64,000 bases of DNA. It comes from an uncultured Roseivirga sp. Lineage in GTDB: Bacteria > Bacteroidota > Bacteroidia > Cytophagales > Cyclobacteriaceae. Below, piece after piece: positions 63,834 to 64,000 of this stretch. Both the position numbers and the translations under genes were made by a program. The DNA lies in contig CANLOY010000007.1 of assembly GCA_947493005.1 (NCBI GenBank), positions 1 through 64,000 of the forward strand, read 5' to 3'. The notes beneath the pieces were generated by a model that did no database searches, was not told the DNA's origin, and saw only the letters and a list, made by a program, of their open reading frames with translations. Numbering within the stretch: the stretch's first letter is position 1; the number at the start of each line of letters is the position of its first letter.

Positions 63834-64000
63834 ATGTATTCAAAAAGCCTTTCGCTTTTCCTTTTTCTATCCCTAGTCATTAACCTTCAGGCTCAGGAAA
63901 GTTATAAGAAGCATGAGTTCTCCTTTACTAATGACAATGATGTGTACTTACTCAAAGATAGTGACAAGTACTACTCCAATGGAATGATCCTGAATTATAG
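63834..64000 (+). CDS. LpxR-like lipid A deacylase (DUF2219), 5' part only
   Basis: 55 complete codons; the gene runs off the window. A signal peptide (MYSKSLSLFLFLSLVINLQA, cleavage after Gln-Ala) is followed by HEFSFTNDNDVYLLKDSDKY and YSNGMILNY, which resembles the start of LpxR/DUF2219 barrels (FxNDxx, DRYYTNG). Such enzymes remove 3'-acyl chains of lipid A at the outer membrane. The call rests on a short N-terminal piece. Confidence 0.6.
   Translation, partial: MYSKSLSLFLFLSLVINLQAQESYKKHEFSFTNDNDVYLLKDSDKYYSNGMILNY

Noticed and set aside
1-64000. CRISPR arrays, transposases, phage genes and restriction or toxin systems
   Set aside because: No regular direct-repeat array, transposase, integrase, capsid or restriction-type protein was recognised in any reading frame.

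Overview
The window comes from an AT-rich chromosome of a Bacteroidota bacterium, most likely a gliding or marine Cytophagales relative (Roseivirga/Fulvivirga/Marivirga type). I infer this from recognisable families, not from a database search. The evidence is the type IX secretion (T9SS) genes porV and porU, a PorP/SprF-like protein, several proteins ending in T9SS sorting domains (type A and type B), DUF4199 membrane proteins, a BatA-type protein, and a few TAnnTTTG (-7) promoter-like boxes. Shine-Dalgarno sites are weak and many start codons overlap the preceding gene.

Layout. 0.2-7.3 kb: an overlapping plus-strand run of a BatA-domain protein, a dihydroorotase-like protein that has lost metal ligands, two DUF4199 proteins and two family-2 glycosyltransferases, closed by a convergent methyltransferase. 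7.6-12.0 kb: an export operon (HlyD-type adaptor, MacB/FtsX-type permease, TolC) with no ATPase gene, ending in a bidirectional terminator shared with purB. 13.6-17.1 kb: a PaaE-type reductase, then an ergothioneine-type egtB-egtD pair. 17.3-19.0 kb: an ECF sigma factor with a membrane-anchored partner. 19.1-22.5 kb: a tetR-paaABCD operon for phenylacetyl-CoA epoxidation, with a perfect operator palindrome upstream of tetR; its reductase is the separate gene at 13.6 kb. 23.1-29.4 kb: a second sigma/anti-sigma operon with two tandem outer-membrane barrel proteins, then padR and a double-PspC/DUF2807 stress-type membrane protein.

29.6-35.9 kb: porV-porU, the T9SS sortase shuttle and sortase. 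35.9-38.2 kb: a palindromic intergenic repeat, an orphan gene, tRNA-Leu(CAA), an ABM monooxygenase and a SAM hydrolase. 38.2-51.9 kb: a long mostly plus-strand run of housekeeping genes (phoH, GNAT, comEC, enoyl-CoA hydratase, recQ, NUDIX, a secreted beta-propeller, a TPR lipoprotein, a Sua5/TsaC protein, pgk), followed by a second copy of the palindromic repeat. 52.1-58.7 kb: a 1773-residue T9SS type B protein divergent from a PorP/SprF-family gene. 58.7-64 kb: an M48 protease, gpsA with a PlsB-like acyltransferase (phospholipid synthesis), a BioF-type synthase, and the start of an LpxR-like gene cut by the window edge.

I saw no CRISPR array, insertion sequence, prophage or obvious defence island. 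The main points for follow-up are the ligand-deficient dihydroorotase homologue, the duplicated PaaB, the T9SS-like domain on a sigma-linked inner-membrane protein, the four-fold RW heptad repeat, the two mirrored palindromic repeats, and two clean operator palindromes (TetR, PadR).
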